A stretch of DNA of 64,000 bases, taken from positions 372,001 to 436,000 of the forward strand of contig LLEY01000029.1 in NCBI GenBank assembly GCA_001414485.1. The letters are read 5' to 3'. The notes beneath the pieces were generated by a model. It saw only the letters and a list, made by a program, of their open reading frames with translations, did no database searches and was not told the origin of the DNA. The position numbers were made by a program, and so were the translations under genes. Source of the DNA: Calycina herbarum (lineage: Eukaryota > Ascomycota > Leotiomycetes > Helotiales > Pezizellaceae). Positions 22,001-34,600 of the stretch are shown here, piece by piece (positions within the stretch are counted from its first letter, which is position 1; every line of letters begins with the position of its first letter).

Positions 22001-22907
22001 GTTGACTTTGCGATGACTGCTGATAACTCGCAGAAGTTCTAGATTGCTGATTTTGCTGACCCACCATCCCGCTCTGCTGCTGTTGTGATGGATTGTAAGG
22101 CATCCCAGGAACAGGGGGTCCATAACCTGGATGCTGTGACAGGATATTTTGGCCTTGCTGAGCTTGTTGATTCAAGAAGTTCATAGCAGACTGCTTCTTC
22201 GACTCATTACTCGAGACTGACGAAGCGCTAGACCTCCTTCTCCCAAGCCACCCCGAAGCTGCCCCAAGAACTTGATTCATCATTCCCGCCGGGCCTTCTG
22301 CTGGCGGATTTCCGTGCGGCACCCCAAATTCATTGGGAGGAGGATAGTTCCCATAATTTGGAATTGGATTTTGGGGATTTGGACCAGGGCGCAACACACT
22401 CGGAGGTGGTGATAGATTCCCATAATTTCCCATACCTGGCTCTCCAAATGGGCTGGATTGCCTGGGTGGGAGTGTGCTTTGCATATTCTGCATTTGCCCA
22501 CCTGGTGGTGAAAGATTCCCATAGTTGTTGGGAGTTTGATATTGTGGCATCGGTCCGCCGGGATATGCTAGTCTTTGTGCCTGCCAACTCTGTGGACCGC
22601 CATAATTCGGATTTTGTGGTTGGTAACTCGATGAACCTTGTGAGGGGTGCCCTTGACTTCCAAAATTGTTCCCTCCTAAGCCAGGTGGAGCGAGTGCTTT
22701 ATAAACCTGCTTTATATCCTGCTTCGTTTCCCTCCATTCTTGTTTTTCTTCTCTCCAATCTTGTCTTGCTTCATCCCATTCTCGTGGTGGCAACCAAAGA
22801 GGATCTTCTTCAGCGCCTAGAGCACGACTTGCTGGTGGAGTTTCTGGAATCAAATATCAGTATCATGAAAATATAAACGTTGGAATGAACATACCTTGTG
22901 GAGGCAT
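16055..22907 (-). CDS. Giant intrinsically disordered protein: Q/N/P-rich N-half, acidic C-half
   Basis: I read one gene of eight exons: 22895-22907, 18927-22843, 18829-18864, 18728-18763, 18636-18671, 18456-18572, 18363-18404 and 16055-18313, about 2,151 residues. Start MPPQ is followed by a Trp/Arg/Glu-rich segment (residues 15-50, ending KQVYKAL). Residues 50-650 are Q/N/G/P/Y-rich and prion-like, with a unit NYGPVQAGMPY repeated four times with variation. Residues 650-900 are built of short PPKQAP / PAPKMPP repeats. Then come charged Ser/Glu segments, a Ser/Thr stretch before a basic patch, and three repeats of about 75 residues each centred on LAPCPAxxWFxKL (the first copy is LGPEPARTWFDKS). 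After the micro-exons the last exon encodes a 752-residue Glu/Asp/Ser-rich region with KSKS-rich basic islands. No enzyme domain or membrane segment is visible. A scaffold, septal-pore or chromatin role is conceivable but unsupported. Confidence 0.72.
18636..18864 (-). repeat. Array of three phase-0 micro-exons of exactly 36 bp
   Basis: Exons 18829-18864, 18728-18763 and 18636-18671 each code for 12 residues and lie between phase-0 introns, each starting with Glu and ending with Glu. Their products are EIYGDAVESGEE, ETDNDGIDTEAE and ETDGDGIQTEDE. Two resemble Asp-rich calcium-binding loops (DxDxDGIxT), as in thrombospondin type-3 or EF-hand-like repeats. The neighbouring exons 18363-18404 (14 codons) and the start of 18313 begin with related E(V/I)EGSE. 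The pattern indicates exon duplication. Confidence 0.7.
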
Positions 22908-23767
22908 TCTCCCAACTCTCGTCTACAAAGTCGATTGAAAAGTGCAAGGAAAAGGCATAAAACGAATTAGGTGTAGGCAAAATGGGAGAGGGGCATTTTC
23001 TTTTATAGAGGGCCGGCAAGCAATAAAGCCTATGGTAAGACGTTAATATAAATAAGCAATTGAGGCGCAAAATCGCTTATCTTTCTGAATGGTTTCGATA
23101 GGACGTTGATCTTTGTAAGCACGCTTTTTGTCGGGTTTCTTTGCTGACTATGTTGTCTAGGCTTATTCTACTGCATTTTCGGAGGCGATTTTGTGTTGGC
23201 GGGTATTAAATGTCAACACCCCGCCCAGCCTCTCATGTCAGATAGCCGAAAGAGTTTGTATAGCGGGGTATTGGGGGCCATTCACGACTTCTTTTTGACT
23301 GAAACCAGCGACGCACCCAGGACAGTAAACATTGGAAAATGAAATACAATTAATTTTCTGTAGTTTTACGAAACGTGGAGTTTTGGTGCTGCATGTTCAG
23401 CATAGCACAGTACGATAATGGTGGAAGCTTTTCTCGGCCTTGCCGCTTGTCTCGACGTCCTCAAAATCGCCACCTTGGTTTGAATAAGCAACGGCAATGA
23501 GATCTCTCACCTAAGTACATGCGCAAGTGGTTACCGATGGTTTTACCACAAGTCACAGGTAGTGTGCCTCGTGGTTGCCCGAAATAGCGTCCCGCGCCGT
23601 GCGCTACGAACAGAGATCCCCTCCATGAGCATGTTCTTGTAGAGCCTCCTACACACAAAGTTATTAATGCATCAGGTATTGGAGCTCTCAGCTAGGTACT
23701 TACTTCTTCTCGTCAATAAACGTGACCCATCGCAACGCAGTCAACATGTGATTTAAATTAAGCTCGA
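22908..23767. other. Upstream region of the giant gene, no gene seen
   Basis: Immediately upstream are AT-rich and pyrimidine-rich stretches expected of a promoter on the minus strand. Frames at 23461-23658 and elsewhere lack any supporting feature. Confidence 0.4.
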
Positions 23768-25190
23768 TCATGTGATGAATCTGGTAATTACAAAACAAAT
23801 ACAAACGTTTATCATGGGAAAAATAGTAGTCATCAACTTACGATTTTCCTCTGATTGAATAAGCGATGGTTCTGTCGGAAGGAGTATCAATGCCAATATC
23901 GTGGAGTTGAATGGTCCAGTCAAATCGACGAGTAATAGGACGAGTGAGTAAAAAAGGCAACTATTCAAAAAAGAGTGCCCTGCTACCTCTTTATCGCACA
24001 AGGTAAAAAATAATGGCATAGAAAATATTCGAACATATTCGAACATAGAGTAACGATGACCATAAAAATTGAATTGCCCCGGTATCGCAGGATTGCAAAT
24101 AAATTTCAGAACCCAAAATGGAAATATTGAACTCTGGTAATCTCTCACACAACACCAATGCACGGGATTGGAAGTTGACCAACATAAAAGAAAATAACAA
24201 ACATCTTCAGGAGAGATAGCGAAGAAACAAGTTTGTTCGTGGATAAATCCGGCCCGACGGCAGTGAAGGGTTTCGAATTGTTGCACACCGCATCTTAAGC
24301 ATAATGACTTTAAGCTTTTTCATCAACGGGTTTGGGGGCCAAAATGCCACGCGAGATCGCGTTTCACTGTCCCACCCTTGCCATGTGATGTTCAAGAACG
24401 CAAAATACCCAGAAGCGTGAGAGGAATTGAACATTGCTCAATGGGAGAGAATGATGTAGGAAATGTTCACGAAAAGAAAGGCCGTTGCTAGGGCGTGATC
24501 TTGCGGCGCAGGGATTGAATCGAGGCGATGGGTTGCCCAGCTTAATCCAAAACTAAACCCAGCGACGATATTTCGTTCTTGCGAATACTTATGCCAGATA
24601 TTGGGTACGGACTCATCGCCTCGGTCATCCAAGCTCGGGGCCACTTTCTTCTGTAAACAATAATAGCCAGTGTTGGGTCATTGTATTGGTTTACATCGCT
24701 AGTCCAAATATCTCTCCAACATCTGCCACCAATATGTATTCGACCGAGAATGGATTCGAAAGCCTGCGTATGGACTTATGCGATCGTGGCCGTCGTGGGA
24801 GCAGTATTTGCCAAAACAGGCAAACAACTGTATTGTATTCGGCAGCTTCTACATCGCGTAGATTCAGAATCCAGCTCGACTCGAGATATTGCCGTCATCG
24901 GCAGACGAACGCAACGTGCAGAAATCCACCCCTCGGAAGTATCTGGTATGACATCAAAATCTCGTTGGAACTCGTAAAATTGTGGTTCTCTCCCCCATAA
25001 CCTTTGTCCATCCATCCTTTCTCAACCAAGTATGCGCGTATGATGGGTAATCCTTCCTGGACAAAACAGCCAGATCAATTATTCCCAATTCGTTGTGTTT
25101 TCCGACATCCCAGAAGGTATGACGCGATAAATAGATCGTATCCCATCTTCCAGGCTCGCTCGAGTGAGGTTGTTTCGGCTTCTTCGCGTG
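23768..25190 (-). pseudogene. Decayed gene for a probable membrane protein
   Basis: Fragments of coding-like sequence follow one another on the minus strand in changing frames. From about 25190 a frame reads STREEAETTSLERAWKMGYD and onward, then meets TGA codons near 25078 and 24896. A downstream piece (about 24890-24700) contains YNTVVCLFWQILLP and a well-formed segment ending GEIFGLAM. Another (24438-24644) contains NIVAGFSFGLSWATHRLDS and a hydrophobic end. A last piece (23768-24100) has further hydrophobic runs. I cannot join these into one open frame with plausible introns. I do not recognise the family; a lipid-modifying or transport membrane protein would fit the hydrophobic pattern but is a guess. 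It could also be a live gene with splice sites I missed. Confidence 0.38.
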
Positions 25191-25519
25191 TGGAGAGGTG
25201 AGGGGAGAGGTAGAGTCGTCATAGGAAGAGCTTAGGACCTCATTCTAGAGGCCTAGTGGTAGGTTGGTTGGTGGATAGCTTTCGTGATGATTCCGTTGCG
25301 TGAAGTTCTGTAGGTAGCATCAGATGTTACCTGTTACCCCTCTCCCAACCTCCTCAATTTTTGATTTTGGGTCACGTGGTGACTAATTCATGGCGGTTTA
25401 TCTCTGCCGTGTTCAATAGCTAAACATGACCACAGGACACAATACAATCACGTCTGAGCATTGGCACCAAGCAAACACCTCTCGGTTATCAACTCTATTA
25501 TTCGAAATTATATACACAA
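25191..25519. other. Spacer downstream of the xylanase gene, no gene seen
   Basis: These 329 bases separate the xylanase stop from the decayed gene. No frame or repeat is supported. Confidence 0.4.
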
Positions 25520-27112
25520 TCAATCATCGTCTTCATCTTTTCCCTCATCGTCATCGTTGTTATCACCAAGAGCCCTCCTCGTCCCGTTCTTCAACGCATC
25601 AACGATCCCCTCATGAGCAGGATGTTTAGTAAAATTTGCATAATACAATGTCGCTGAACCTTCCCCGGCGAAAACACCGGGGACCCATGATACCTGTTGA
25701 ATTGTTAAAATCTCCTTGTCTGGACGTAACGGCATAATGCCAAATTGGTGGTACAGCAGACGATGAAAGAAGATGATGGGAAGAGAGTAAGAGAAGGGGC
25801 AACAGTAGTGGAAGAAAGAAGATACTTACAGGATCCCAGAAATCCCAAACTGTCACACCAACACAAGCATCTACTTGTACACAAGCTCCGGCCGCATCAC
25901 GGAAAGCACTAGCTTGCTCGATCATCTTTTCGGGGGTTTCTGGTTCGAGGATTCGGACGTCGAGTCTGTCGAGTTCAATCATTAGCCGAAATTTCCTTTT
26001 TCTCTTCGGACCTCATTCCTCTCCTTATCCTTGATTTGATCCAGAAACTACCACAAAAACAGAAATTAAGAGAAAAGACCTTACTCAGTAATAGCAACAT
26101 CCATCCCCAATGACTCATAACTCCTCATAACACTAATCATATCATCCAAGCTGGGCCTAGAATAACTCTTCATATGCGCCTGCATCCCAATCCCGTGAAT
26201 TGGAACCCGTTGTTTCAGCAACGGCTTAACGATCTTCTCCAGTACCGCTGTAACTTTCGGGGATGGACTCTCGAGGTTATAATCGTTGTAGTAGAGTTTT
26301 GCGTGGGGGTCGGCGGCGTGGGCGGCGCGGAAGGCTATTGCTACTATAGGCGGAGGAAGATGTGAGTTCATGGATATGAAGAGGTGAGAGGGGAAGGGAT
26401 GGGGATAAATGGGAGGCGGGAAGATGGAGATGCGGGAGACGAACAGTACTCAGGACCAAGAACTTGATAAAAGGTTGAGTTTCTGAATGTTCCATCTTCG
26501 TTGAGTCCTTCGTTGACAACGTCCCAGGCATAGCATTGGCCTTTCCAATGTTTTACTTGGTTGGTGACGTGGTTGATAATTACATCCGTGAGAGTTTTCT
26601 TGGTCCAAGCTGTGCTCTCAACTATTCGTGTTCAATTAGTCTACGATTTCAAAGCAGTGTAGAGAGGGGGGCTGGGAAACATACCCCAAGGAGCAAGTTG
26701 CGAGTGCCAGACCAAAGTATGACATCTCAATAACTGTTTATTCTTCTTCGCATACTTGGAAACAACATCTCCATAGCTGTAATTGAAAACGTTTTGTTCC
26801 GGCTCGACTGCAAACCACTATTCTCTCAGTTAGCATTTCCATCCCTTTCAACTCCTGTTTCCAACCCCAATTGAAAAGGGAATGGGTAATGATAAGAGAA
26901 AATACCTTCATCCCATTAGCAGGAGTAATCTGTCCAAACTCCTTCTTATCACTCAATATCTTCGCATAAGTAACATCCAATGCCTTAACATCAACAATAT
27001 CACTTGCGCTCCCGAAATATTTCAGACCGGCTTTCTTTGCTAGAGTGTGCAATTGCGCGTTCACGACTGCTCCGGTCGCAAGTGCCGTCAAAAAAGAAGT
27101 ATTAAAACGCAT
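25520..27112 (-). CDS. Secreted GH10 endo-1,4-beta-xylanase with acidic C-terminal tail
   Basis: Six exons give about 360 residues. Firm boundaries are exon 1 26906-27112, exon 2 26685-26817 and the start of exon 3 at 26621; later introns lie near 26372-26449, 25990-26085 and 25700-25830. Residues 1-19 are a signal peptide ([19 protein letters not shown]). GH10 landmarks follow in order: [20 protein letters not shown], the acid/base Glu in [18 protein letters not shown], the HGIGMQAHM segment, and the nucleophile Glu in AITELDVR, whose Glu codon is split by an intron. [10 protein letters not shown], then SWVPGVF, complete the barrel. It cleaves internal beta-1,4-xylosidic bonds of xylan outside the cell. 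No cellulose-binding module is present. The last residues form an unusual Asp/Glu tail ([15 protein letters not shown]). The exon 3/4 junction is uncertain. Confidence 0.93.
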
Positions 27113-27966
27113 CTTGTTGAAATTTCCAGTTGCAATGAAGCGCTGGCTGATCGAGAGGTGCAAAAGCAAGTGGGATAAACAGGGAAATTCCGAACATGGG
27201 GAATGCAGATGTTTATAGATGGGAAAGGATAAGTGTATTGGACCCGTAGCTCCGAACGGACAGCTCCAAGAAAAAAATATGGTCATGGGTAGCTAGAATG
27301 CTAATCTGGACCTGCATGATAGAATTCCAAGTACGGGGAGTGAGGGGTGGCAGCGGGGTAGAGGACCTTGCCACTCATGCCATCCTTATCTTGCTCAAAT
27401 CCCAAAAACTAATTGATGATTGCAGAGTCGAATTCTCGTCAGCTCTCCTCTCTTAGACACTTGTCTAAACTGCCCGAGAAACTCAACAGAGGTAGAAATT
27501 GGTACTCCCAAAAGTGTAAAATGTCAATCAAACAATACTCGCTGACCAAAAGGCGCTGAACAAAAGAACTACAGAACCCTACCAAGATGGTTACCTAGCC
27601 TCCATCGTCTGCCACATCCGGAATCCAAACCACATACGAACCGTCCTAAGATCCGCAACCATGTTACCCCAAATTCCAAAGTGAGGGGTATACCCGCGCC
27701 TTAAGAACTCCATCCCCAATTCCCCATATTTTCTCTCTGCAATAAATGGTGGAATTAGCGACGTGCCTATTTACACGCAGCCCGGCTAATCGTGGCTAAA
27801 AGCACTAGCTCGCTTTTCGGAGGGGAAGAATAATAGTACCGAGGCTCAAGGAATGACAAGAAAAAGAGACTTGGTACTAAGACGGGTTGGAAATATAGGA
27901 TAGAAAGGAAATTTTCGTCTTGTTTTCTTAGGGTGGAATTGATAATAAGAAGAAGTTGGGAGCACG
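27113..27966. other. Upstream region of the xylanase gene, no gene seen
   Basis: This region must hold the xylanase promoter. A frame running through 27286 is only an upstream extension of the xylanase frame and lacks the signal peptide context. I recognise no operator with confidence. Confidence 0.4.
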
Positions 27967-28800
27967 ATTCCTGATATGACAGCCATTTTCTCGTATCTCG
28001 TGGGAATCAAAAGATGAGTTTCTAACTTATAAAAGTCTTCAATGGTTTCTTGATCAGAGCAGAATTGATATTAGTGTTGATTTTAAGCAGAGTTAAGAGG
28101 AAATGCGGAGCACATAGCAGAACCTTGCGAACCGGAGGGCTACAAATTGAGCACGTGGACAGGTAGAAAGGTAAAACTCTATATAATTGTTAATTCTGAG
28201 ACTATATAGCTTCAAAGTAGGCTTTCTCACGCTTTTAATAAAATCAAAAGAGTGAATCGAACACTAATTCAGTACATTTGTGAGAGGTCATCACATGACT
28301 GGCTGCAATGACACCTTAGGTCGAGGTCAACTAGGTTTTATAGCTGCATTTTCCGCCATTTTTCTAGTATAGAGACTTTGAATCTCAAGGCTAATTCTAA
28401 GAACATCTTTCTTACATAACATTTAGTTATCTGGCCAAGGGAGCAGAATATGAGACTGATCAGTTGATAAAATCGTCTTTGGGTTTTTTATTATATATCG
28501 TATATGAATTATCCCTTGAACAGATAATTGAAGAGCACCTCTGTAAAAGAACTCATTTCACCACAGCCACATCCTGTATTAGAAGAAGTAGTGTCTATCT
28601 AAATATCCAAATTTCAAAAGTTGTCTACACTTCATTGCTATGTCGAGCGTTCGTCAGGAAGCTTAGTATTCATTTAAAGTGCTATCGTTCGTTAGGTGAT
28701 CTGAAATTTATAAGTATATACAGCGTTCATATGGAGAGATAGAGTTCACTAGAGGTTGTAGTATTTACAAAGTATTGTGACTTCCTTCTAGGATATAACG
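27967..28800. repeat. Dispersed repeat R, copy 2
   Basis: It matches 9335-10090 in the same orientation through at least six blocks, including GATATGACAGC, GAGCAGAATTGAT, GCACGTGGACAGG, CTAGTATAGAGACT, AACAGATAATTG and CCACATCCT. This copy is more AT-rich than copy 1, consistent with more CpA-to-TpA mutation. A 92-residue frame at 28464-28742 has no match in copy 1 and is not taken as a gene. The repeat runs up to the transposon nest. Confidence 0.68.
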
Positions 28801-29705
28801 TTTATAAAAAGAGCTAAGTTTCATTGGAATGTTTTATGCTTAAGAGTCAATAGTACTTATAACGTTCATCAGATCGTTCAGCCTTTTAAATGAGTATTAG
28901 ACTTTATAGAAGAGAGTTAGTTAAACTATAACGTGGTTTATCAGGACCCGGATCATATTAGGAACCGGATCAGTTTTCCTTGGCATTAAACTTAGAATTT
29001 TAATAAATCAACTATAATATATTAAATTAACTAAAACTACTCGGAATCCGAGGAACTAGATATATCTACAGCCTCTTAACAAGTTCGTATATTATAACTA
29101 GCTTTTCTATAGATTCTATAGTATCGCCTAGACAGTTAACCCTTCTTATAACTACCCTCTGCCGCATATACGTCGCGTCGTGTCTGCTTATCTATATCCT
29201 TCTAGGCTATAATATTCTATATATCCTCTACTATAAGTACACCCTCTTAACAGACACGAGCCTTTTTAGCTCTACGGCGTTTACTTAAAGCTTCGTTAGC
29301 TGCTTAAAGAGTATATACCTTAGCGGACAGAAGGTTTATCTTATAAGCTATTCGCTCTATACTCTTAGCTAATGTAGTAACTGTCTCAAAGAGTAGAGTT
29401 AGCAAGCTCTCTTAATAACAGGTAATTCGATTTCGAATAAGTGTTGTTTATAAAAGAGCTTTAGTTAGGTTAGAAGGGGTCTAGGAGACCTAAGGATTAG
29501 TATTAGCAGTAGAGGGTCTAGAAGGAGTTAAAGTTCGTAACTTTATATTAAGCTTTAAAAGCACTACTTATAGGTTAAAGGGCACTAAGCCAGCTCTATA
29601 GAATCTAGCCTAAGCGTTTTAGGCTATTATAGATTCTCTATATACTACTATAAAGGCTAGAAAGAACTCTACTTTTATAATATAGTTAATATAGGCTTTA
29701 ATAAA

Positions 29706-29939
29706 TGTTACAGCGCTGGTCCGTAACACGTGATTCTCGGTCCTACACGTGACCGTCAGAGCTGCAACGCTTGGACGGATTTATAACGAGATTAAAGGCT
29801 CTTTATAGTTAGTAGGAATACCTCTTTTTTTCGTAGAGTATATATTCCGTATTCCCTCGTTCTTAGAACTGTAGCTTTAAATTCTCGAATATATATATAT
29901 ATACTCTTATACCTTTGCCTTTAGATATAGATCGTAATA
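29706..29939 (+). repeat. 5' LTR of Gypsy A
   Basis: It starts TGTTACAGCG and ends ATCGTAATA, is 234 bp long and pairs with 44618-44851. It contains an (AT)n tract, as does its partner. ATAAA precedes it. Confidence 0.9.
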
Positions 29940-31043
29940 TTATTTAAAGCTTAACTCTTTTTACTCCTTATAAAGGATTATAATATCGACCGGATTCTAC
30001 GCTTATAACAGCTAGAAGATCTTATACTCGTAATAGTATGATTACGACCCTCCTCCTCCGCTTATAACAGCCCCTCTTTCTATAAACGGATCCCTCGAGT
30101 ATCTCTACGTCTATAACAACTTATCTCCTTAAAAGACACGCCTGTAACAGCCTATATAACCTTTTTTACAACCCCTCTCTACCTTCTCCTCCTTCCTTTC
30201 CGATAATATAATAGCCGATACTTGAAGTAGTCGTAGTAGAAAAGGGAAGACACCTACTAGCTCGTCTCGAACCGAGCCTTAATAACCGGATAACACCCCT
30301 GGAGTCGCCACTCCCTCGCCTGCCTCCCCTGCGATAAGCGAGCCTCCTACGGACGAAAACGTTCGTTTACGAGCTGAAATCCTCTCTTTACATACGTAAC
30401 TCTATCAAACCCCGTTGCCTGTAAACTACTCTAACAACTCTCTCCCGAGCCGCGAGTATACGTAAGCCCTCTAAGAGGCTACTACCGACTCCTCCCGTTC
30501 CCGATTTGGTTCCGACAATTCTACTTATAAGTTCTAAGATAGCGAGAAACTTAAGGACGGCATCTCCCTGTTATATAAGGCTTGGCGGATTATCCTAGCT
30601 AGTAAAATAAGAAAGAACCTCTTCGAGAACGAATAAGACAAACTTACCTTTGTCTTTATAGCTACTTCTGGCGTAGTATAAGAGTACCTAGAACCATAGA
30701 TAGATTTCGGTTCCTCTACCTCATTTACAGACGTTATAGATATACTTATATATCTAGATACCTTGTTTATAGATAGTAACGAAGCTGTAGAGGCTTATAA
30801 GGTCTTCTATAAACTCTTAATATAAGAGGACGAGACTTTTGCTATGTTTAAAGCAACCTTCTTAAGCCTTATAACTAAGGCTTATATCCCGTTAAGTAAG
30901 TAGTCCGAAGATTTATACTAGAAGCTTACGCCAGCTCTCTAAGTAAGCATCTTACTAGTCTAAATTACCCTAGCAACCTTTAACCAGTTATATAACCGCT
31001 ATTACTCTGTCTATTAAGACGGGGTAACTATTAAGGAACGCCT
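29940..31043 (+). pseudogene. Gag N-terminal region of Gypsy A, decayed
   Basis: The region between the 5' LTR and the element B insertion should encode the start of Gag and capsid. Reading frames are broken by TAG/TAA stops at intervals. Stretches such as 30540-30960 show coding-like codon periodicity, but I cannot assign capsid motifs precisely. It continues after element B at 40153. Confidence 0.55.
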
Positions 31044-31048
31044 TATAG

Positions 31049-31495
31049 TGTAACGAAACTCAAACGAACTAAACAAAGATAACTAAGTCTCGAAGGTTAG
31101 TATATAGGTAAGAAGTACAGATGCGCTAGGTTGTTTACTTAGAAGTAAACTTGTTACTTATATCAAAGATGTTAAATAAGATAATAAGATTAATAACTAA
31201 AGTTAAGTACAAAGCTCCTATCTAATAGCAGACGTGCCAGTCCTATATAGAACCTCTCGTGCTACCTGGATCTCTATATAAGCCTAGATCCCTAGATCCC
31301 TCTAGATCCCCTAAGGGATCTGAGGGGATCTATTACGTAACTACTAACAGTTATCTAATAGTAAGATCCTAAAATACCTAAATGCCTTTATATTATTAAT
31401 TTCCTCCTATACTACCTTCTGTTTCCTAGATATTATACCTTATCTTATTAGAGCACTGTCTAGACTACTTACTACGTATAACGTAATTCGTAATA
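31049..31495 (-). repeat. 3' LTR of Gypsy B
   Basis: It starts TGTAACGAAACTCAAACG on the plus strand and ends ATTCGTAATA. It is 447 bp, collinear with 39701-40147 and, in reverse complement, with 1313-1760. Differences at its start (G/A, G/A, C/T, C/T) are all transitions. Confidence 0.9.
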
Positions 31496-31699
31496 CTATC
31501 CTCTTCTTAGCCTAGCGTGTTCTTACGCTTAAGTATAAGCTAAGGAACTCGGTTAGGGTGTTAGTAGTATCCTTTCCTTTCTATTATATCCTATCTTATA
31601 TAAAAGAAAAAAGAAGAACAAATGCTTCTTATAAAAAGTATTAAAATAGTCTATAACGAAATATTACTTTATTCTTACTACGCTTCTTAAAAACGTAGA

Positions 31700-34600
31700 T
31701 ATTTTATTAATACTTCTTAATCTTCTTAATATTTCGAATATATTTGTTTAAAGCTAAAATATAATAGAACTAACGATACCTAAAAGAAGAACGTTCCTTA
31801 CGCTAGTAACTAGTCCTCTATCGAAAGATAAGAGAAGAAGCTAGATAGGGAGAAGGAGGAGGCGATAGCAAAGATTCTATAGTTACGAAAGTAGAAAGCC
31901 TTTCTTAAAGAAAGACGACGTAAAATGTCCTATTAAGGACTTCGTTTTCTTAATAAACTTAACACTATTAAAGAGGTAGAAAAGAAAGAGAAGGAAGAGA
32001 AAGAAAGAAGGGAGTAAGAGTAGTATAAGGTAGAGATTACTTATCTAGTAGCTCTGTCTATTCCTACTAGTTCCTAATCCGAGATAGGTCTTAACCTAGC
32101 CTTTCTTATAGCCTTTCCTCTAGACTATAAGATGTAGGTAAACCTAGGTTTTTCTAATAAAACTTCTAAAGTTTTACTAAGTAATAGTTAAGATTACTCT
32201 TTAGTTTCTAAGTGTTTTTTAAGTATAGGTAATCTAACTATTTAATTAAATACTTAATCTTACCTCTAATAATCTTATAGTTAAGAATTCTTTTAACCTT
32301 ATATTTAGTATTTAGATTTACTAGTTAAATTTCTATAATTAGAGTTAGTAGTGCTCCTAGTAGTACTAGTTTAAGTAAGGATATATAGAATACTAGATAG
32401 ATGTTTATTATTCTTAGTAGTACTAATTCGTAATTTAAAGGTCTCTTAACTTATTTAATTTTAAATAGTCTAAGTTTTTTATAATCTAGTTTATTACTTA
32501 GTCTTTTTATATTAATATTTTTTTATACTAAGTAGACTTTATCCCCCTCTTTTAGCATTAGCTCCTAACTACGTTGTTTATTATAGTAGTATATATTTCT
32601 TTCTACTATAAATTACAGGTCCTCTATAAGTTCCTTATATAGATTCTTAATTTTTAAGATATAAACATAAGTAAGTTAGTTATTAATAGTTATAGATAGT
32701 AGTTCTTAATATACTATTAATTTATACCTAAAATTAGTATAGAATAGTATAATAAGTATTATTTCTATTACTAAACTATTATAAGCGAACTATACTAAGA
32801 GTAGCAGTTCTACTTAGTTATCTTACTAGTAGTTTATATAATAACAAAGGTATGTTTTAACTACTTAATTTATCTATTTATTTCCTCTATTTATTTCCTC
32901 TATTTATTTAAGAGTAGAAAGCTATAAAAAGCTTTCTTTTCATACCTAATCGTTCTATAAGAGCGATCTAAAATTTCAAGGTAAAGAGCTTATCTCTATC
33001 TAAGAGTATTTCTTTAGATAGTTTATATCTTAAGACTACTTTCTTAAGAAATATAAATACTAATTCCTTAGCTATACTTAACTCTATATATACTATTAGA
33101 ATTATATACTTCGTAAGTTGTTCTATAATAACTAAGATCGTATTATATTTAACTCCTATTATTAGATCTTTAGATTTTAGTAATTTAACTATAAAATCTA
33201 TAGATATTAATTTCTAAGGTATCTATAGTATTAGAGTAGTATTTATCTATCTATAAAGAGTATAGTAAGAAGCCTTATTCCTAGTATAGGTATTATATTC
33301 TACTATTACTTCCTTAACTACTATAGATAACTAATTAACATAGTAATATTATCTTATCTTCTAGAGAGTTCTACGAATTCCTTAGTAACCGTAAGTAGGT
33401 ATAGTATAGTATTCTTATATAAACTCCTTTATATATAAGCTAAGAACCTATAATTTCTCTTTTACATATTAGTTATAACCTTTATATATATTCTAAATTT
33501 TATCTATCTAGATATCGTTCATCGCTACTATTTCGTATATAGTAGGTACTAAGTCTCTATTCTTAAGGGTTTTTAAGATTATAATCTTCTTATATTCCTT
33601 ATTTCCCTCGTATCTGAGTTTCCGGCTAAGAGTATTAGCCTAAGTATTTAACGTTCCTTTTATATACTAAATAATAATATTAAATCCTCCTAATATCTCT
33701 AACTACCTAGCTAATCATCTAGTTGTAAGTTCCTTAGTAGTTGTAAATATCCTAAGGTTTTTATAGTTAGATAAAACTATAACTAGGTATTTTACTAACT
33801 ATAAATAAATCCTCTAGTATTCTAAAGCTAATACTATAGTAAGTAGTTCCTTATTAAAGATGTTATAATTTTATTATACTAGATTAAATATTTTAGAATA
33901 ATATATAACAAGTATAAGTTTTCTCTTATTATTTAGCTATAAATAAACTACACCTACTACTATATCTAAAGCGTCTATTTTAATTATACTAGGTTTATCT
34001 ATATTAAAATTATATAGAATAGGCTTTTCTATAAACTTTACTTTAATTTTCTAAAAAGTATTCTTTATCTATTTATTCTATATAAACCTAATAGCTTTCT
34101 TAACTAGTATTAATATTAGTTTAATAATCTTTATATAGTCTTATATAAATAGATAGTAAAAGTTTACAAATCTAAGAAAGGACTATATATCTTTTACATT
34201 CTCTAGTAATTTCTAGTTTAAGATATTCTAGATCTTTACTAGATCTATTTCTATTTTTCCTAGGCTAAATACCTATCTTAGGAAAAGTGTCTAAGTTACT
34301 CTAAACTTATATTTCAAGAGTTTTAACTAAGAGTTTACTTTTATAAGTTATTATAAAGCTTCTCTAATATATCTCTTATATTCCTCTTCTTTTTCTAAGA
34401 AGATTAAGATATTATTTAAGTAATAAATTACTATTACTTTTAGAAGATCTTTTAAAATATTATTATTTTATCTCTAATATATAGCTAGTATATTATATAG
34501 TCTAAATAGTATAACTATATATTTATAAAGGCCTGATAGTAAGATAAATACTATCTTCTATTTATCTCTAGCTTTTATTTATATAAGTCTATAACGTATT

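Noticed and set aside
21530..22123. 197-residue minus-strand frame
   Set aside because: Another phase of the Q-rich exon of the giant protein; Gln-rich DNA stays open in several frames.
28464..28742. 92-residue frame in repeat R copy 2
   Set aside because: Copy 1 of the repeat has no matching frame, so it is chance.
29881..29910. (AT)n tract as a possible promoter or origin element
   Set aside because: It occurs at the same place in both LTRs of Gypsy A, so it is part of the LTR.
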